Source: Sorex araneus
Taxonomy: Eukaryota > Chordata > Mammalia > Eulipotyphla > Soricidae
Assembly: GCF_027595985.1 (NCBI RefSeq)
Contig: NC_073303.1
Span: 190,894,972-190,958,971 of the forward strand
DNA: 64,000 nt
Direction of reading: 5' to 3'
The first letter of the stretch is position 1. Every line of letters begins with the position of its first letter. The translations under genes were made by a program, and so were the position numbers. Below the pieces are notes generated by a model. That model saw nothing but the letters and a program-made list of their open reading frames with translations. It had not been told where the DNA came from and ran no database searches. Of this stretch, positions 47,690 through 60,262 are shown in pieces.

Positions 47690-47812
47690 TAAAGAGCCAG
47701 AAGATAGTTCAAAGGACTACAGTACAAGCTTGGCATGTGAGACCCCTGGGGTCCATCTCTGACACCATACAGTCCCCCAGAATCGCCAGGTATAGCCCAG
47801 AACCGCCCCACC
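47690..47812 (+). mobile_element. Old SOR-type SINE (intron 3)
   Basis: 'agagccagaagatagttcaa', 'catacagtcccccagaatcg' and 'gccaggtatagcccagaacc'. Confidence 0.6.
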
Positions 47813-47957
47813 CTCATATATACATACCTAAAAGAATACATGGAAATGTTTTTATGATAGGATTTGATTATATCAGATTTATTATTCTAACTAGGATGCA
47901 TCTGTTTCTCTGTTATCTTTGACTATGCGTTTCTTCTTACTTTTTCTCTGAATTTTA

Positions 47958-48153
47958 TTTTATTTTATTCTATCTTTTGCTTTTTGGGTCACACCCGGCT
48001 ATGCTCAGGAGTTACTCCTGGCTCTGCACTCAGGAATTACTCCTGGTGCTTCTCAGGGGACCATATGGGATGCTGGGAATCAAACCTGGGTCAGCCGTGT
48101 GCAAGGCAAACGCCTTACCATGTGCAAGGCAAACGTACTATTGCTCCAATCCC
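47958..48153 (-). mobile_element. SOR type A SINE with internal head duplication (intron 3)
   Basis: 'tttttgggtcacacccggct' and 'ccatatgggatgctgggaat', then the segment 'gtgcaaggcaaacg' twice. The 13-bp duplication tctctgaatttta lies at 47945-47957 and 48154-48166. Confidence 0.92.
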
Positions 48154-48166
48154 TCTCTGAATTTTA

Positions 48167-50315
48167 GAGGTCATTACCTCAACCCTTGCAATAATTTTAC
48201 ATGCTACATCCTGTGGCCACACTTTCACTATAGTATAGCTATTTTGAGGAGCACCAATAAATACTACTAAATTTTTGAATTCATGTTATACATTCACTTA
48301 GTCACTTGGATTCATTTCCACATTTAAACGCTAGTGTTATAGATGGTGACCCTTAACTCTGTATTGGGAAAGCTATTTCAAAAGTAACTCAGTTGACAGA
48401 TGTCATTCTGTTTTTCCTCACTTACTGTTCTCTTAGAATTGCTCTATTCATTATCTGCTACTGATGACATTTGCTGTAATTCTATAAAAGAAATTCTGAC
48501 AATGGACTTTTTAAAAAAATTGAATATAATATGAAAAGCATATTTACTGCACCGAAAGTAAGATCACAAATTCCACAAACATGAAATAAATGAATCATTC
48601 CAAAATTATGGCAATAAGGAACAAAATTTTGCACAGCATTGTAATTAGCTGACCTAATACTTGCATAGGGAAAAAAGAAGTTGATCCCATTTTAGCCATA
48701 AGTATTTGCTGCCTTAGCAACTAAATCTGTTCATCTAGTGATTCAAAGTTTAGCTCAACCTTTTGGAATGTGTAACATGTCTAAAATAAAAAATATTGTG
48801 TTCAGAAAACCTGAGAAAGAGCAAAAGCAATTTTAAGTATAGGAACTAATATTCCACGTAAAGGGGATCTTATTCGATATTATTTTGATCATGGTGAAAT
48901 GAAGATAATGAAGTGACTGTTTATTTCAGGATTATGATCATGTTATCAGTATCATAAATTGAGATGAAATACTTATTATGTATTAAGAAAAAAATAAACA
49001 GTTGAGTATGGATTGTTTTTATGAACAGAATTTTAAGTAGCCAAAGTTGTCAAAGGATTATCAATTCATAAAAATGAATTAATAAGCAAAAAATGAACTA
49101 ATAAAGCAGATATGGGGAGAAGTACAAGGATTTATGCAGTGGAATTTCTTTTTTAAAGAAATTAAAGAGGTTTTAAGGAACATACTTATAATTATTTACT
49201 TTTGAAGTTATGAAGCTGAATTTTATGATAGCCAACTTACTAAGGAATGACAAAAATAACAAACAATAAGCTTTGTGGAGTGAGTATAAGTCATTTTCAA
49301 ATAGTCTCTTTACCCAACTTTGAATTCTATCCCATGACATAACTGCAGAAAATTATAAAGCATTAGAATTTCTGTCATTTTCAAATCAACAAACAGTTTT
49401 AGAGGAAGACACATTTATGAGAAAAGGGAAAAAAACGAGAATCCATCCTCTTCAATATGAAAAATTTGAACTGTGATCTCTAAAGATCTGTTCCAATTCT
49501 TAGGAGTCTAATGTCCTGCTATGTTTCTAATATTTGAAAGCAATAAGGAACACTAAGAATGTTTGCAATAGCTTGTTTTAGGGATTATTTTAGGGGCAGA
49601 ATTTATTATTCCTGAAAACTGTGACTTCCTTAAAACTTTTATGATTGACAACTCTAATCCTAGATTTATGGAACCTAATAAAATATGTTATGCTCTTGAA
49701 GTGTATTTAAAAATGAATCCCAAAGATTTCCTTTTGAAGTTCTTAAAAAAGTGTTTTCTCACCATTCAGACTGAACTTCTATTTTTGGTCCTACAGTTTT
49801 GACTCTGTTCTCAGGAGAACCTGCTCTCTGGAAGAAACCAAATTCTTGCAGCCAATCCCCAAAGCTTCCTTTCCTGGCTTGATGTTGCCATAAAGAGAAT
49901 CTAACAGAATTGTCACCTACATCGTCACCACGCCCCTCTAATAGGCATGTAACAAATAATTCTAAAAGTCATATTAATAGCAGGGAATCAAGATGTCTGC
50001 CAACTTCTCACAGGAAGCTGGTGGTGAAAGAGGGAATAAAAGCCAGGCTTGTAGGGCACTAGCTAGGCATTCTGTGTGGTCTCCCACACTGCTTCTCTTT
50101 TGAACTTTTCAATTCAAAAGCGAAAACAAAATACCATAGCTACAATGCCACCAAGGACGTTGGCATTACATACCAACCAACCATGCCCTCACTCTTGTTT
50201 CTGACACTAACCCGACACTGGAGGAGAGGGTAAGGTGAATGCCAGAGGATATCATGAAATACGATTCATTCCCACGCTTTGTGGCTGACCCTGTGTCGTC
50301 TTTCAGGATACATAC
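48167..50315. other. ADAMTS5 intron 3, part next to exon 3
   Basis: About 2.1 kb without a young repeat. No coding sequence beyond exon 3 itself. Confidence 0.6.
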
Positions 50316-50483
50316 CATGGCCATCGTCCAGGAATTCTGTGATGGTGGCTGAGGTGCATTTGGACCAGGGTTTGGATGCATCAATGCTGGTCAGGATGGA
50401 AGACATTAAGCGCTTATCTTCTGTGGAACCAAAATTCTCTTCACAAAATTTGGAATCATCGTGGGACAGGCCAAGGAGATGCC
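50316..50483 (-). CDS. ADAMTS5: ADAMTS5 exon 3: zinc-site completion and Met-turn
   Basis: This 168-nt exon has acceptor tattttcttag and donor GTATGT. It contributes two bases to the split Gly413 codon, 55 whole codons (His414-His468) and one base of Gly469. It reads HLLGLSHDDSKFC, then EENFGSTEDKRLMSSILTS and continues to TEFLDDGH. His414 and His420 complete the HExxHxxGxxH zinc site, and the Met-turn methionine is in RLMSS. All catalytic residues expected here are intact. It sits between two introns of about 11 kb each. Confidence 0.96.
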
Positions 50484-53400
50484 CTAAGAAAATATAGGAA
50501 GCGCAAATAATGAGTGATTCTGTATTTAGACTTTTCTATAACGATTAGGTTAGCACTTGATTTCTCCCGCTGTAACTACACATTAGGTTCACTGTAATTG
50601 CCTTCTTCTGTGGTGAGGGACCTCTCCAAGGAAATTAAAATCTGTAAGTGGTTAAAGCCAGTCACTTTTGGTGACCATTGAAAGGAAAATTAAAAAAAAT
50701 GAATAGATGCATGCTCCCATAATCCATCTGGATCACACATGCCCTATGAAAAGCAGAAAGGAGGCATGATTTAACCTAAAATTTAAAAGCTAACTGAAGG
50801 ATATCTCAGCACTCTCTATACGTATCATTTTGATTTCTTATCTAAGTTTCCTCTTTCTCTGATTAGCCATAAGTCTGATAGAATCAGAGAGTATCTTCCC
50901 TCATCCATGATGGAAACCTCTGAATTTTATTCAATGCTCTGCAAGTTGTAAAATACTTAATTTTTCAATCAGTCATTTCTAATGTCTTGCCCAAGAAAAT
51001 AGGTTAACTGTAGCAGAGATTACTAGGGGAGCTAAAGAAAGAGAAACAAATGTAAGTTCACCTCCCCTTTCAGTGACTGAAGACTGACCCTATATTGATC
51101 TTATGAGCAAATGGGATATTTTGAAAATATACATCATTTACACTTGACTATTGTCTAAAATATCCAGATGGTCATCATGGAATGTTAGAAATTGAAGAGA
51201 AACAAATGTTGAGAAGGTAAATGATTATCCCAAACCACTCAGCAAGGTGATGCTTGCAGTATGCCAAACAAATGTGTTCTCTGCCACCCATCATGTCATT
51301 TCTATTCTACCAAACTAGGGATTCTTTCACAGCGTACCTAACCACATTCTTATCATCTGACAACCTTGTTTTTCATTACATCAGTTTATAGTGGTCTAAG
51401 GAGAAAATGACATTCTCTAATAAATCCAAGATACTGTTGTTAAAAATCCAGCACAACAGTTTATAGAAACTCTAAAACAGTAGACAATGAATCATCCTAG
51501 TAGTTTGCTTGTTCAAAGATTCACGGAGTCATATACAAGGCAGTGGAGGACAATGTAGAATACACCATAGACAAGGGAACACTACCACATTCTCTGTGGG
51601 TTTCCTGAAGCCAAAGAAGGAATTGTGGCCATGCCAACAAAAAAATTCAGTGTGCATCAGTAAAAACCTAACAAAGATGCAATTTTTCATGCTGCATTCC
51701 AACCAGTTTTGGTCAACTTGTCAAATCACTAGCACCTCATAAGGAAATTGTCCTCTGAGCAGGTGGTCACTATTGTTGGTTGCCATTGAGGCTAGACTTA
51801 AGTGGTTGAGTCTTGGTGAGCTTCTAAGGCCCTCAATTTTTCATGTTTCTTCTGCAACTATTTACTGTATCAGTTTTTACTAGATTCGCAAGTTTCCTTC
51901 GATAAGCACACCACTCTTTTTTTATTTGGTCAGTATAATGAATCTCCATCATATGCCAATTACCACACAAAATGAAGTCCAATTTGGGGTGGAATGTCGA
52001 GGTTTTTTTCCAAAAACTCAGTGCTAACAAAAAATTCGAACATTTTACTCACAACATATTCAAAATTGCTAGTGCATTAAGCACTTACTGAGAATGTTCT
52101 GTGCATTATAAAAAACTGTTCTTGGTAGAATCTTTACTAACACTATGGGGTTTATGCAGCACTTGAATTATTTTATTTATTTGAATCCTGGTTTTGTAAT
52201 TTTCAAGATGATATTTTTCATTCAACTTCATAAAATATTTATATTGAACAGTATTAGTCTTTTCCATCCAAATCCATGTAAAGAAATAACATTTCTCACG
52301 TGTGTTTATTTCTAATACAGCATCATGGAATTTTCAATTCATTTGGAGTGTAGATTTAGATTTCTGATTTCAAATGTCAGCCATGTGGCAAACACTGGAT
52401 TTGCTTTTAGGGGCCCAGGATATCACATCATTTTTTTCTTTCATTCAGTGTTTTAAAAATTGTCAATTTTGTAGGTAAAGCAATTATGTTTACCATGCAG
52501 TGAGTTAATATAGTATTAAGACTTTTTACCTGTTTAGTTGGAAAATATTGTGAATTTTATGCTACCTCAATTTACTAATATACTCACATAACTTTGTGAA
52601 GATACACATAATTTGTGAAGATACAAAAATATTCAAAGCAATATGAAATGGCTATTTCATACATAGCCATTCCATGTATAAAAATATTATAATTGCACTT
52701 CAGAAAGAGATAACAGAGATATGAATTTTGTAAAATCTCCAAGAATTGATTGCAAAAGGGCTACTTGACCCTTTCAAGTAATTCAGAGAGATGGATTCTT
52801 TGAAGGGCATATGCACATCTGGCCTTAACTAATATATTTTGTGTTTGCTCTTAGAAAGGTGCTAGTAGAGAGCAACGAGAATGGTTAAGGTCTCAAATAA
52901 ATAAGCAACCAGTTCCCCTGTAGTTGGAACCAGTGCCCACGTGACTACCTTCCTGGATCTCAACAGCAATTGAAATGAAAGATCAATATGAAGGATATTT
53001 GGACGTTCTTCAGGAAAGATGTGACAGACATACTAAGGCAGTAAACAGCAAAAGAAGTGATATTTTTAAATATGGGTCTTCCCAATCATTTATTCTCTGC
53101 CATCTAATGTCAGTCTTAAATTTGTTGATTAGATTTGAGCCCTGAAATGGCAAGGTACATATCAAGGCATAGATGATTCCAAAGGGCAATTCACATCACA
53201 GACAACACACTATACTACCAAATACAGTGTTCAGTAAGATACTCTATTAGTGTAATAATACACTACATTTAGTATCCACACACTTGACTGGTAAGCATAT
53301 TAGTAAAGAAACACTTAGGATCTAGGAAACTTAAAATATGCTGCTAGCTAACATTGTTATATTTCAAGTAGATGTGGTGAAGGAAAATCATAACTTATCA

Positions 53401-54252
53401 CTCCACTGATTACCTATGTCACCCCTTAGCTCCTCAGATACTGGCCTTTTCTGGTGAAAGCTTATTCATAAAGAACCCACAGAGAGGTTTAAAATTATTG
53501 GTATGAAATGGAGACAAAGGTTTTCTCTCAATCACAGCCTTCTGCAAGATTAGCACAAGTAGGATTTAAACCTACGTGCCCTAAAGAGCAAGAGAATAAA
53601 TAAAGAAGAGTAGGAGAGAATGTTTGTAGCTCGAAAGTAATTTGGTTTTGTTTTTATCAAAATGTCAATGACTTTTTGAGCAGCAAAGTTACTCAAAGAG
53701 GGAAATTTTAGACAAGGGTGGGGGATCCAGAATCCCACAGGGAAAGGCAATACTTAAGCTTGGAAAAACAAAGAGCTTTTTCTTCCTTAAGTCACAGTAG
53801 GAAAGTAAAGCCAAGAGGATTCAAGACATTTTGAAGATAAAAAGATATTTAAAGAAGCATAACCAACTTCTCTTGTAAACCTGGATCTGGATATGACTTT
53901 CCTGGTGAGAGATATCAGCAAATTGGGATATCATATGATGATTCATCACCAGGGTTTTAAGTAGATTCCAAAGTCTCTTTTAAGAATTTTTATCTGTGTT
54001 TGGAACCATCTGCTATCAGCAGACATGCAACATGTATAATATGAAGAGTAGAGTTTGGTTTAACTAAATTAGGTCATCTTGCTTAGAATACTGTCTTTAG
54101 TATTCCTTAATCTTTGATTTGATGCAATGGAAACTTCTCAAAATTTGGAAACATTTAAAGAGTAGGAACATGAATTCATGGGCCCGTCTTTAACAGATTT
54201 TGTAATATGTACTAAATAAGGAAAACCAGGGTTACTAAGCAGAGGTAAAACA
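50484..54252. other. ADAMTS5 intron 2, SINE-free part
   Basis: 3.8 kb with no young SINE or L1. 51185-51300 resembles an antisense MIR ('gaagagaaacaaatgttgag'). 51500-52050 has a 65-codon minus-strand frame of unknown meaning. Possibly conserved intronic sequence, but I cannot test that. Confidence 0.5.
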
Positions 54253-54262
54253 AAATTTTAAG

Positions 54263-54435
54263 GGGCTGGAGCAATACTACAGCGGGTAAGGCGTTTGCCG
54301 TGCACGCGGTCAACCCAGGTTCGATTCCCAGCATCCCATATGGTTCCCTGAGCACCACCAGGGGTAATTCCTGAGTGCAGAGCCAGGAGTAACCCCTGTG
54401 CATCACCGGTTGTGACCCAAAAAGAAAAAAAAAAG
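54263..54435 (+). mobile_element. SOR type A SINE with target duplication (intron 2)
   Basis: Young copy: gggctggagcaatactacag head, ggttcgattcc B box, end 'gtgacccaaaaagaaaaaaa'. The 10-bp duplication aaattttaag lies at 54253-54262 and 54436-54445. Confidence 0.94.
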
Positions 54436-54445
54436 AAATTTTAAG

Positions 54446-57113
54446 AGACTAATCAACTATGGAATTTAGTATGTTCCCAAGTCATACTGATTTCAAAATT
54501 TTCTTGCTGTTTGAAATCATTAAGAGAGCAAATTGCGAAATTTAAGTGCTTTGGTAGAAAATTCTGCTCTTTTCTTCACAGATATCAAATCACATCAGAT
54601 ATAGAACAGTGTAGCTACATCACATGAAATAACATCATGAAGCAGTTTATTGGAATTCTACTAGGGAAACAAATTTCATGTCAAATTATGTAAAAAAAAT
54701 CTATGATATCTTAAGTTATGCTATTAACTCAGAAAGAGCAGCTAGTGAAAAAATGATAATTTTAATAGTATGATATATTTTAAATGATAAAATGGGTGAT
54801 TTTTATTCAGTAAAATAAAATCTTTTGATTTTATTTAAAAATGTCAATTAAAAAATTGTCAACTTTACTTCTCAAGTGAATCTGCATTTAGAAAGTATGG
54901 GATAGAAAATCTCTATTGACTTTACAGCCTAAATGAGGAAGACACATTATTTTAAAGGAAAATATTGCTTCAGCTTCTTATTCTACTCGGGTATTACTCT
55001 ACAACTCAGGTTGGCTTATAACATGAACCTCAGGAAGGAAATAGGTGTTTTTCTAAACTTTAGTCTGCAAATTAAACAGAATTTCAAGCTCCTGTATCCT
55101 GACCCCAAACTGACCAATGGACAAAGGATACAGACTATATCTGTATAGTCTTAAAAAAAGAAAAGAAAAAAAAGGCACAAAAAGCTCTGTAATGTGTTTA
55201 CCTAAAGAACACACAACTCAATTGAAGCATGTATTTTAGTGAAAACATGCTTTAATTTTACCTAATTTTCCAGGGGGGATTACATTAATGCCTTGTGTTC
55301 TATAGGTTAGGTAGTTCGCATGAAAGACACCAATTTTTGCTCCTCGCTATTAGCTGTGTCAATATTAATGAATCGTAGAACAACCATTCAAGACTCTGCA
55401 GTCAGATGAGCTGGGTTCAATGTTTACTCTAAGAAGATATTGGCTTCAGATTGGTTTTGAGATCTTTTTGTATGGTCTTGGGTAATCTAATCCTAACAAT
55501 TGTCCTGTGGCATTTTGTGAGCATTGAATGATATAAAAGATGCAAAATACCTTAAAATATATGCTTGACAACTCTCAAATACCTGATGATAATAAGCTAA
55601 TTTAATTATTCTAAATTTTGTACTTGTTTTATTTTTATTTCTAGGTTTTTTCATCCACTCATTTTGATAAATTTCGGTATTACTGAATACTCCTTTTGAG
55701 GAAAAGGGAAATTTTATAATCAAAAGAGGAAAAATTCACATACTAGATGCATGATATCTGTATTTTATTAATGATCCTTCTAAAATGTGGTTTTCTACAC
55801 CTGTTCAAGGCAATCCTTTGTCTTCTGTGAAAGAAATATAAACTGAAATTTGACTTAATCCCTCCCCCCAAAATGCCCAAACCAGAATCTCTCAGCATGA
55901 ATTGACATAATAAAAAGGACTCCTTGTTATCTTTTAATTGAGGGCCAAGACAGACACAGGGTAGCATTGGTCCAGACTAGAAAGAAAAATTGCTCAGTTC
56001 ACGTTGATTAAAACTATGGGTTTGGGAGCAAATATCTAGTTAAATCCCAACTTCCTTTCACTCCAATCTCTCGGTCAGTCCTGTCATCTAATTCTGTGCA
56101 CTTGGCCTTGGTCTCTGGTGTTTCAAGGGCTTCTCTAACTTTTCAAAACAGGACCTTGTTTAATCTAATCATCTCTGGGAGCAGCTCAGCTCAGCGCAAG
56201 CAGAGAACTCCCTCCAACCACAGCAAAACACAGGCGACCATGCTGTCGTGTCTCAACCACTTCCTAAGCTTCCAGCTGAATATTTGGCATTCATGCTTTC
56301 AGTTGCCTGATTTTTAGCTTAGGAAGCGTTTTTGGAGTCCTGCGTGGTGAAGAAATTCACTTAGCACATTTCTGATGAACTACTATGAAGCTTTCGCATG
56401 TTTGCAAATTATGGATTTCATCAGTCTTAAATAAAGTCAGATTGTTCCTCCTAGCATATTAGGAGCTGGCTCAACATCAATGAAGTTGTCATTTTGAAGA
56501 GGCATGTGTGCGGCAGGTGAAATCTTTATTATTACAAGCTGAAAACATAATAAGCTTGGCCAGTTCAAAATATAAACTCAAAATGAAAACTTAGATTCAC
56601 TGGAAATTTTCTCCAGTTTATATTTGGGTCGTAAATGGCCTACGACCACACCCCCTCTCTCTCTTTCTCTCTCTCTCCATGCAAAGCCCAGGATGGGAAC
56701 TGGGTGCTCAATATTGAAAAGCAACTTTCTAAAATGACATAATAATGTAGTCACTAGTCTACATGTGTGCAACACATAACAGCGACAAAGAAAGCAACTA
56801 GTGTGTACCTGAGCCTACACTCATTAAAAAATAAAACCCTATTTTTCATAAATCTGTATAGTTATTATTTCACTATATATATCCCTTTAAAAATTACCAG
56901 GGAAGGGTAAATATCCCAATTAATCCATGGTACACTTTTCAAAATTGTTCATTAAATTCACTTCAGTCTGACTTCAATACCAGGGTTAGAAGAGGTTTGG
57001 GTGGAAAATTATAATTTGCCCCTACTTATTTTATATACTTAATCTCAGTGTTGAACATTTTGTAGATGAAGGAGATAGGAGAATGATGGGTATCAGGATC
57101 CAAATTCAGTGAC
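54446..57113. other. ADAMTS5 intron 2, part
   Basis: Mostly unique, with one probable MIR (listed separately) and a (CT)n patch at 56653-56678. Confidence 0.55.
55370..55600 (+). repeat. Ancient MIR (intron 2)
   Basis: 'cagatgagctgggttcaatg', 'tatggtcttgggtaatctaa', 'gtgagcattgaatgatataa' and 'atgcttgacaactctcaaat' follow the sense MIR from core to 3' end. Confidence 0.6.
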
Positions 57114-57192
57114 TAATTAATGTATTTAATTATATTAATGTATTATATTAATGTATTATAAATAAATTCATTAATAAATTAATGTATTTATT
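57114..57192. repeat. AT-rich short tandem repeats
   Basis: Repeated 'ttaatgtatta' type units. Confidence 0.75.
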
Positions 57193-57240
57193 TCTGTAAA
57201 GCTGCTTTGCAACTTTTTAATTTTTAATTATTTATTCATT

Positions 57241-57405
57241 TTAGCTTTGGAGCCACACATGGTTGTGTTCAGTACTTACTCTTGGCTCTGCACTCAGGGA
57301 TCACTCCTGGCAGGGTTCAGGGGACCATACAGAATGCTGAGGATAGAACCCAATAGACCAAAAGCAAGGCAAGTACTTTATCTGCTGTACCATCACTCCA
57401 GTTCC
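57241..57405 (-). mobile_element. SOR-type SINE (intron 2)
   Basis: 'ggagccacacatggttgtgt', 'gaccatacagaatgctgagg' and head 'taccatcactccagttcc'. Confidence 0.8.
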
Positions 57406-58054
57406 TCCAATGACTATTTTATTAAACCATTGTTTAGAAAAGTGAAGTAGTATAGCATCCTATAAGGATTTCTTGTTCATAATTAGAATGAAATTCTTGA
57501 TCAAAACATTTTTTTTACTCTTTCTAGAAGAAATAAATGAGAAAATCTAAGCAAACAGGTTGAACTTTTCTTGAGAGCTTATGTTTTTAGGACTATTCCA
57601 CATTTAAAATACCTGTGTACATGGAGCTAACTGCATATTTTGGGATGGACTCAAACAAATTCAGAACACTCTAGCAAAAGCTAGGGTCATCACACCATTT
57701 AATCATCACACTTAGCCTGTGCTCTTGGTATCTGGAAAGAAGCAAATGTCTAATACTAAGGGACGGAAGAATATTTGAGAAGATTTAAATGAGAAGCTTA
57801 CCGCAGAGAACTAAGAGCATGTTTAATTTAAACTAATGGCTTCATGTACCAATCAGCAAATAAAGAATTGAAAAGATCACTCATCTGAGTTATCCATGAT
57901 CACACCAGCAGTGAAGGCCAGACTCTATAATCACCTATAGATTATTTGGGAATACTTTGTAAAGTTATCAGAAAGACATACTTAATAACAGTTGTAAGCA
58001 ATAGTCGGGGAAAAGGTGAAATTAAAGAATATCAAAGCAATTTATGGTAATGCG
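57406..58054. other. ADAMTS5 intron 2, part
   Basis: No supported feature. Confidence 0.55.
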
Positions 58055-58220
58055 AATGCACTGGAGAGATAATACAGGAGTTTAGGTGCTTGCCTTGCCC
58101 TCTGGTTAGGTCCCCAGCAATGCAAATGGTACCCTAGATACTACTAGAAGTAATCCCTGAGCATAGAGCAAGTAGCCCTGAACATTGCTGAGTATGACCC
58201 AACTCCGTATCCCCCAAAAT
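58055..58220 (+). mobile_element. Old SOR-type SINE (intron 2)
   Basis: 'actggagagataatacagga', 'ctgagcatagagcaagtagc' and 'gagtatgacccaactccg'. Confidence 0.65.
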
Positions 58221-58587
58221 GTGAATGGAACCCAGACGCCATTATGAAAGGAAGATTAAATCCTTATTACATGAGTTTCAGACCTCCCTTAAATTTCCCA
58301 GAATTGACCATATGTAACATTCAGGGGAAATTAAGTAGGTGGTATATGAATGAGAATGAATCATAGAGAATCATACTAAGAAGTAAATAAAGTTGATCCA
58401 ATAAGAAATGAAAAGGGACTCAAAGGCACAGTCTTATATCAAAGATGCGAATTTGCATTTTTTCTTAAAGAGGCCCACATTTCTTCTCCACTGGTCTCTC
58501 ATAAAACTATGTCTTGCCCTACTATTTTTGTACCATTGAGTAAAGTTCTTATATATGTTCCACTTTATTCCTTATAAATAGAATACT

Positions 58588-58706
58588 CAGAAACTACTTT
58601 GGCTCTGTACTCAGGAGTAATTCCTGTGGTGCTCAGGGACCACATCTTGTCAGATCAGACGAAAAGCCTCGTACTGACCTGCAGTCTTGTACTATCTCTC
58701 CAGCTC
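58588..58706 (-). mobile_element. SOR-type SINE fragment (intron 2)
   Basis: 'ggctctgtactcaggagtaa' and head 'gtactatctctccagctc'; the middle is shortened. Confidence 0.7.
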
Positions 58707-58862
58707 ACCAATTTCACTGAAACATTCCTTTGTCATCAACATCTGGCTCCCTACCTCTTTCTATCCCCCATGAAGCTGCATTCCCTGCTACCTTCTTCCA
58801 GGGAAACTTCCAAGAATACTGCAAATGTGTGAAACAGCTCTTCCCAAAAAATCTGCAATTTT

Positions 58863-59015
58863 GCCACACGCCAGCTGTGCTCATGGTTGACTCCTAACTC
58901 TGCATGCAGAGATCACTTCTGGTGGGCTCAGGGGACCATATAGGGTGTTGGAGGATGAAATCCAGGTCACTGCTTGCAAGGCAAGAGCGCTACTCACTGT
59001 TTCACCTCTCTAGTC
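58863..59015 (-). mobile_element. Old SOR-type SINE (intron 2)
   Basis: 'gccacacgccagctgtgctc', 'aggggaccatatagggtgtt' and head 'ctgtttcacctctctagtc'. Confidence 0.72.
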
Positions 59016-59324
59016 ACTGTAATTTCTTGGTTTAGGGTTCTCTAAATTTATGGATGGAGGATGCCAAATAGTCCATGCTGTAGATTATTTATTGCTACCC
59101 CTCAGTCTGAAGTGAACCTGTCTCTGCTCAATCAGAAGCTTAGAATGATTCTCTGGAACTTCTCTCATTCTGAATGATGGTGTGCTTGGAAAATATCTTC
59201 TACTTAATGATCATCCTCTCTAATACCTGGACTCCTAGTATTTTCTCTTAGTTTCCACAGCAAAATCAAAACACAACTTTGGGCAACTCTAGTGTTTATT
59301 TCAGGTCCTCCCTTATGTACACAT

Positions 59325-59353
59325 TACACACACACACACATACACACACACAC
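59325..59353. repeat. (CA)n microsatellite
   Basis: Two CA runs separated by a single T, followed by CGTGTGTG. Confidence 0.85.
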
Positions 59354-59414
59354 GTGTGTGCACGTAACAAATACTGAGGATCAGGATCAGTATTTATATA
59401 ATTTGGTTTAAGTT

Positions 59415-59580
59415 GAGGGCTGGAGCAATGGCACAGTAGGTGGGGCATTTGCCTCGCATGCGGCCAACCCGGGATCGATTCCCAGCATCTCATATGGTCC
59501 CCCCAGCACCGCCAGGAGTCATTCCTGAGTGCAGAGCCAGGAGTAACCCCTGAGCATCGCTGAGTGTGACCCAAAAAAGA
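59415..59580 (+). mobile_element. SOR type A SINE (intron 2)
   Basis: gagggctggagcaatggcac head, 'gggatcgattcccagcatct', end 'gtgtgacccaaaaaagaagt'. Well preserved. Confidence 0.92.
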
Positions 59581-59664
59581 AGTTGGTGTAATGTTTAAGA
59601 GGAATAGACAGGTAAAGACATAACTTTGAGCCTGAAGTATATATGTTTTAAAAACACTTTCAGC

Positions 59665-59815
59665 TCTTAGGTGAGACTGATAGTGAGTAGTGGAGTGTTT
59701 GTTGTTCATGCAAGCAACTGGGATTTGATCCCCATGGTCTTTCAGGCTCACCAGGAGTGATTCCTGAGCACAGTCATGAGTAAGCCCTGAGCACATATAG
59801 GTATGGCCCCAAACA
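59665..59815 (+). mobile_element. Old SOR-type SINE (intron 2)
   Basis: 'tgggatttgatccccatggt', 'agtgattcctgagcacagtc' and 'ggtatggccccaaacagaac'. Confidence 0.65.
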
Positions 59816-59974
59816 GAACCAGAACACTCTTGGCTGTTTTAGAGCGGCACTCAGAAGCCGATTCTCATCATTGGCCTTCATTACCTTTAAAAGATAAAAT
59901 AAAACATGAATACGGAGCTAATGCCCTGTCTCACATTCTGACACAAAAGATCCCCAGTTAGTCTCACTGTATCA

Positions 59975-60262
59975 CTGTCAATCTATTGATTTGCTCATGC
60001 GGGCACCAGTAACGTCTCCATTCGTCCTAGCCCTGGGATTTCATTAGCCTCTCTTTACTCGTTCTTCCCAGCGGTACCTCATTGGAGGCTCTGTTTGGGT
60101 ACGGCAAATGAGACCCATCTTTGTTATTGTATTTGGTATATCAAATATATATATATCAAATATATCAAGCTTGCCAGGCTCTGCCATGTGGGCAGGATGC
60201 TCTTCATACTTGCCAGGTTCTTGGAGAGGGAGAAGTAGACTTGACAACAATGTATTAGGCAA
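59975..60262 (-). mobile_element. Composite retroposon, copy 4 (3' part)
   Basis: Antisense 3' body: 'gatttgctcatgcgggcacc', 'gtctccattcgtcctagccc' and 'ctcattggaggctctgtttg'. This spacer is found in copies 1-3 but not in type B SINEs. The 5' end is truncated near 'ggagagggagaagtagactt', and an AT repeat lies inside. Confidence 0.75.

Noticed and set aside
51500-52050. Possible DNA transposon or processed pseudogene (65-codon minus frame with His/Trp/Lys-rich sequence)
   Set aside because: Reads somewhat like protein but I cannot match it to any transposase or gene, and the frame is closed on both sides.
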